Positions 62,689-64,000 of a stretch of 64,000 bases of DNA are shown here, in pieces (position 1 is the first letter of the stretch; each line of letters begins with the position of its first letter). The notes beneath the pieces are model-generated. The model did no database searches. It had not been told where the DNA came from and saw only the letters and a list, made by a program, of their open reading frames with translations. This stretch comes from Serratia nevei (GTDB lineage Bacteria > Pseudomonadota > Gammaproteobacteria > Enterobacterales > Enterobacteriaceae): positions 4,154,001 through 4,218,000 of the forward strand of contig NZ_CP149940.1 in the NCBI RefSeq assembly GCF_037948395.1, read 5' to 3'. A program made the position numbers and the translations under genes.

Positions 62689-64000
62689 CAGGCACTCTCC
62701 GGCTGTTCGGCCATATGACGCAGGGTGACAAAATCGGGTTTGCCGCTGCCGAGCACCGGCAGCGTTTTCAACAGGCGAATATCACGCGGCACCGCCAGCT
62801 CCGGACTGCCCAGCTCGCGCGCCACTCGCAGCAATGCCTCGCGTGTGATGGCGGGATCGGTGGTGAACAGCACCAGCGCCTCACCTTTGCTGCTGTCGCT
62901 TTTGGCGGTGGCGGCATGCAGTTTTTCCGGCGACAGCCGCTGCGCCAGCAATTCGACGCTCTCAAGCGACACCATCTCCCCCGCCAGCTTGGCGAAGCGC
63001 TTCACGCGGCCGCGAATGGTGCAGTAACCCTGCTCATCCAGGCTGACGATATCGCCGGTGTCGTACCAGCCCGGCTGCAGCACGCCGTTCTCATCTTCCG
63101 CCGCCGGCGGCTCCAGCTCGCCGGGGCGCTCAACCCGCAGATAGCCTTTCATGATATTCGGCCCCTTCAGCTGCAGGCGGCCGCCGTTATCGATGCCCGG
63201 CACCGCGATCAGGCGCGCCTCCATCTGCGGCATGATGCGGCCAACGGTGCCCACTTTCGTCGCCAGCGGCACGTTAATGGAGACCACCGGCGCGCACTCG
63301 GTCACGCCATAGCCTTCCAGGATGCGGATGCCGTATTTGTCCTGGTAGATCTGTTTGGTGCTGTCCGCCAGTTTTTCCGCGCCGGCCACCACGTAGCGCA
63401 GGCGGGCGAAATCATACGGATGCGCGAAGCGCGCATAGTTGTTGAGGAAGGTCGCCGTGCCGAACAGCACCGTGCAGTTGCGGTCATACACCAGCTCCGG
63501 CACCACGCGATAATGAAGTGGGCTGGGGTAGAGAAAAATGCGGCTGCCGGTGATCAGCGGCGTGAGCAGCCCCACCGTCAGACCGAACGAGTGGAACAGC
63601 GGCAGCGACGACATGAAGCGGTCGCGCGGCGTGAAGTCGGCGATGGTGCGAATTTGTTCTACGTTGGCCAGCAGGCTGGCGTGCGAATGCACCACGCCCT
63701 TGGGGTGGCCTTCGGAACCGGAAGTGAACAGGATCAGCGCCGCGTCTTCCGGGCGTTGCGGCAACGCCGCGCGCTGCGGCTGCAGCAAATGCCGCAAAAT
63801 CCACAGCTTGTCCGCCAGCGTGACCGTATCTTTCAAATCTTCCAGATACACCCAGTTGGCCTGCGGCACCTGTTCCGGCAGGTGAGTCAGCTTGCCCTTT
63901 TCCAGAAACTGGCGCGAGGTGACGATGGTCTTGATGTCGGCGGCAGTCATCGCGCTGTTCAGACCGTTGGCGCCGGCGGTGTAGTTGAGCATCGCCGGGA
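62688..64000 (-). CDS. aas: Aas, acyl-ACP synthetase / 2-acylglycerophosphoethanolamine acyltransferase (C-terminal part)
   Basis: Bifunctional enzyme that activates fatty acids on bound ACP and re-acylates lysophosphatidylethanolamine. Only the last ~437 codons are in the window; the frame continues off the right edge. The AMP-forming domain is clear: [17 protein letters not shown] (P-loop), the [13 protein letters not shown] motif, [15 protein letters not shown] and [11 protein letters not shown] (catalytic Lys region). The N-terminal acyltransferase domain lies outside. The methionine at 63992 is internal, not the start. Followed by lplT. Confidence 0.95.
   Translation of the reverse strand, partial: PAMLNYTAGANGLNSAMTAADIKTIVTSRQFLEKGKLTHLPEQVPQANWVYLEDLKDTVTLADKLWILRHLLQPQRAALPQRPEDAALILFTSGSEGHPKGVVHSHASLLANVEQIRTIADFTPRDRFMSSLPLFHSFGLTVGLLTPLITGSRIFLYPSPLHYRVVPELVYDRNCTVLFGTATFLNNYARFAHPYDFARLRYVVAGAEKLADSTKQIYQDKYGIRILEGYGVTECAPVVSINVPLATKVGTVGRIMPQMEARLIAVPGIDNGGRLQLKGPNIMKGYLRVERPGELEPPAAEDENGVLQPGWYDTGDIVSLDEQGYCTIRGRVKRFAKLAGEMVSLESVELLAQRLSPEKLHAATAKSDSSKGEALVLFTTDPAITREALLRVARELGSPELAVPRDIRLLKTLPVLGSGKPDFVTLRHMAEQPESA

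Overview
The window is ordinary gammaproteobacterial chromosome of high GC content. Almost every protein is a close relative of an Escherichia coli K-12 protein of the same length. Gene content, composition and the diverged CsrB and GcvB RNAs fit the genus Serratia (S. marcescens group); that genus call is inference. I see no prophage, insertion sequence, CRISPR array or plasmid gene. Most open frames opposite the real genes are GC-rich antisense shadows.

Layout: (1) 1-8305, minus strand then map: rpsB-tsf-pyrH-frr-dxr-uppS-cdsA-rseP (ribosome, nucleotide, isoprenoid and phospholipid synthesis, envelope proteolysis), with divergent map-glnD-dapD-yaeH up to 12428. This is the E. coli 4-minute region. 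(2) From about 12430 the order jumps to the E. coli 63-64 minute region and stays collinear to the end: yqcA-truC, [pbpC and a 1991-residue alpha-2-macroglobulin], yqcC, [an MFS transporter], csrB, syd, queF, ppnN, xni, rlmM, ygdD, gcvA/gcvB, ygdI, csdA-csdE, tcdA, mltA, three initiator tRNAs, amiC, argA, recD-recB-ptrA-recC, ppdC-ygdB-ppdB-ppdA, thyA-lgt, ptsP-rppH, mutH, ygdQ, ygdR, tas, lplT and the 3' part of aas. Bracketed genes are extra relative to the E. coli order.

Functional groupings: RecBCD is encoded with the periplasmic protease PtrA by start/stop-overlapping genes. CsdA, CsdE and TcdA form the sulfur-transfer and cyclic-t6A tRNA module. Aas and LplT recycle lysophospholipids. 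PBP1C and the macroglobulin probably form a periplasmic wall-repair and protease-trapping pair.

Non-coding content is the most rewarding part: CsrB with a nested UvrY-type palindrome upstream, GcvB with a shortened GU-rich seed, the rpsB leader, twin ArgR boxes before argA, and a 696-bp gap between rppH and mutH that carries DnaA boxes and sits where E. coli has DARS2. I did not find a clearly novel multi-gene system. The best leads are the relocated pbpC-macroglobulin pair and the regulatory RNA and DNA sites.
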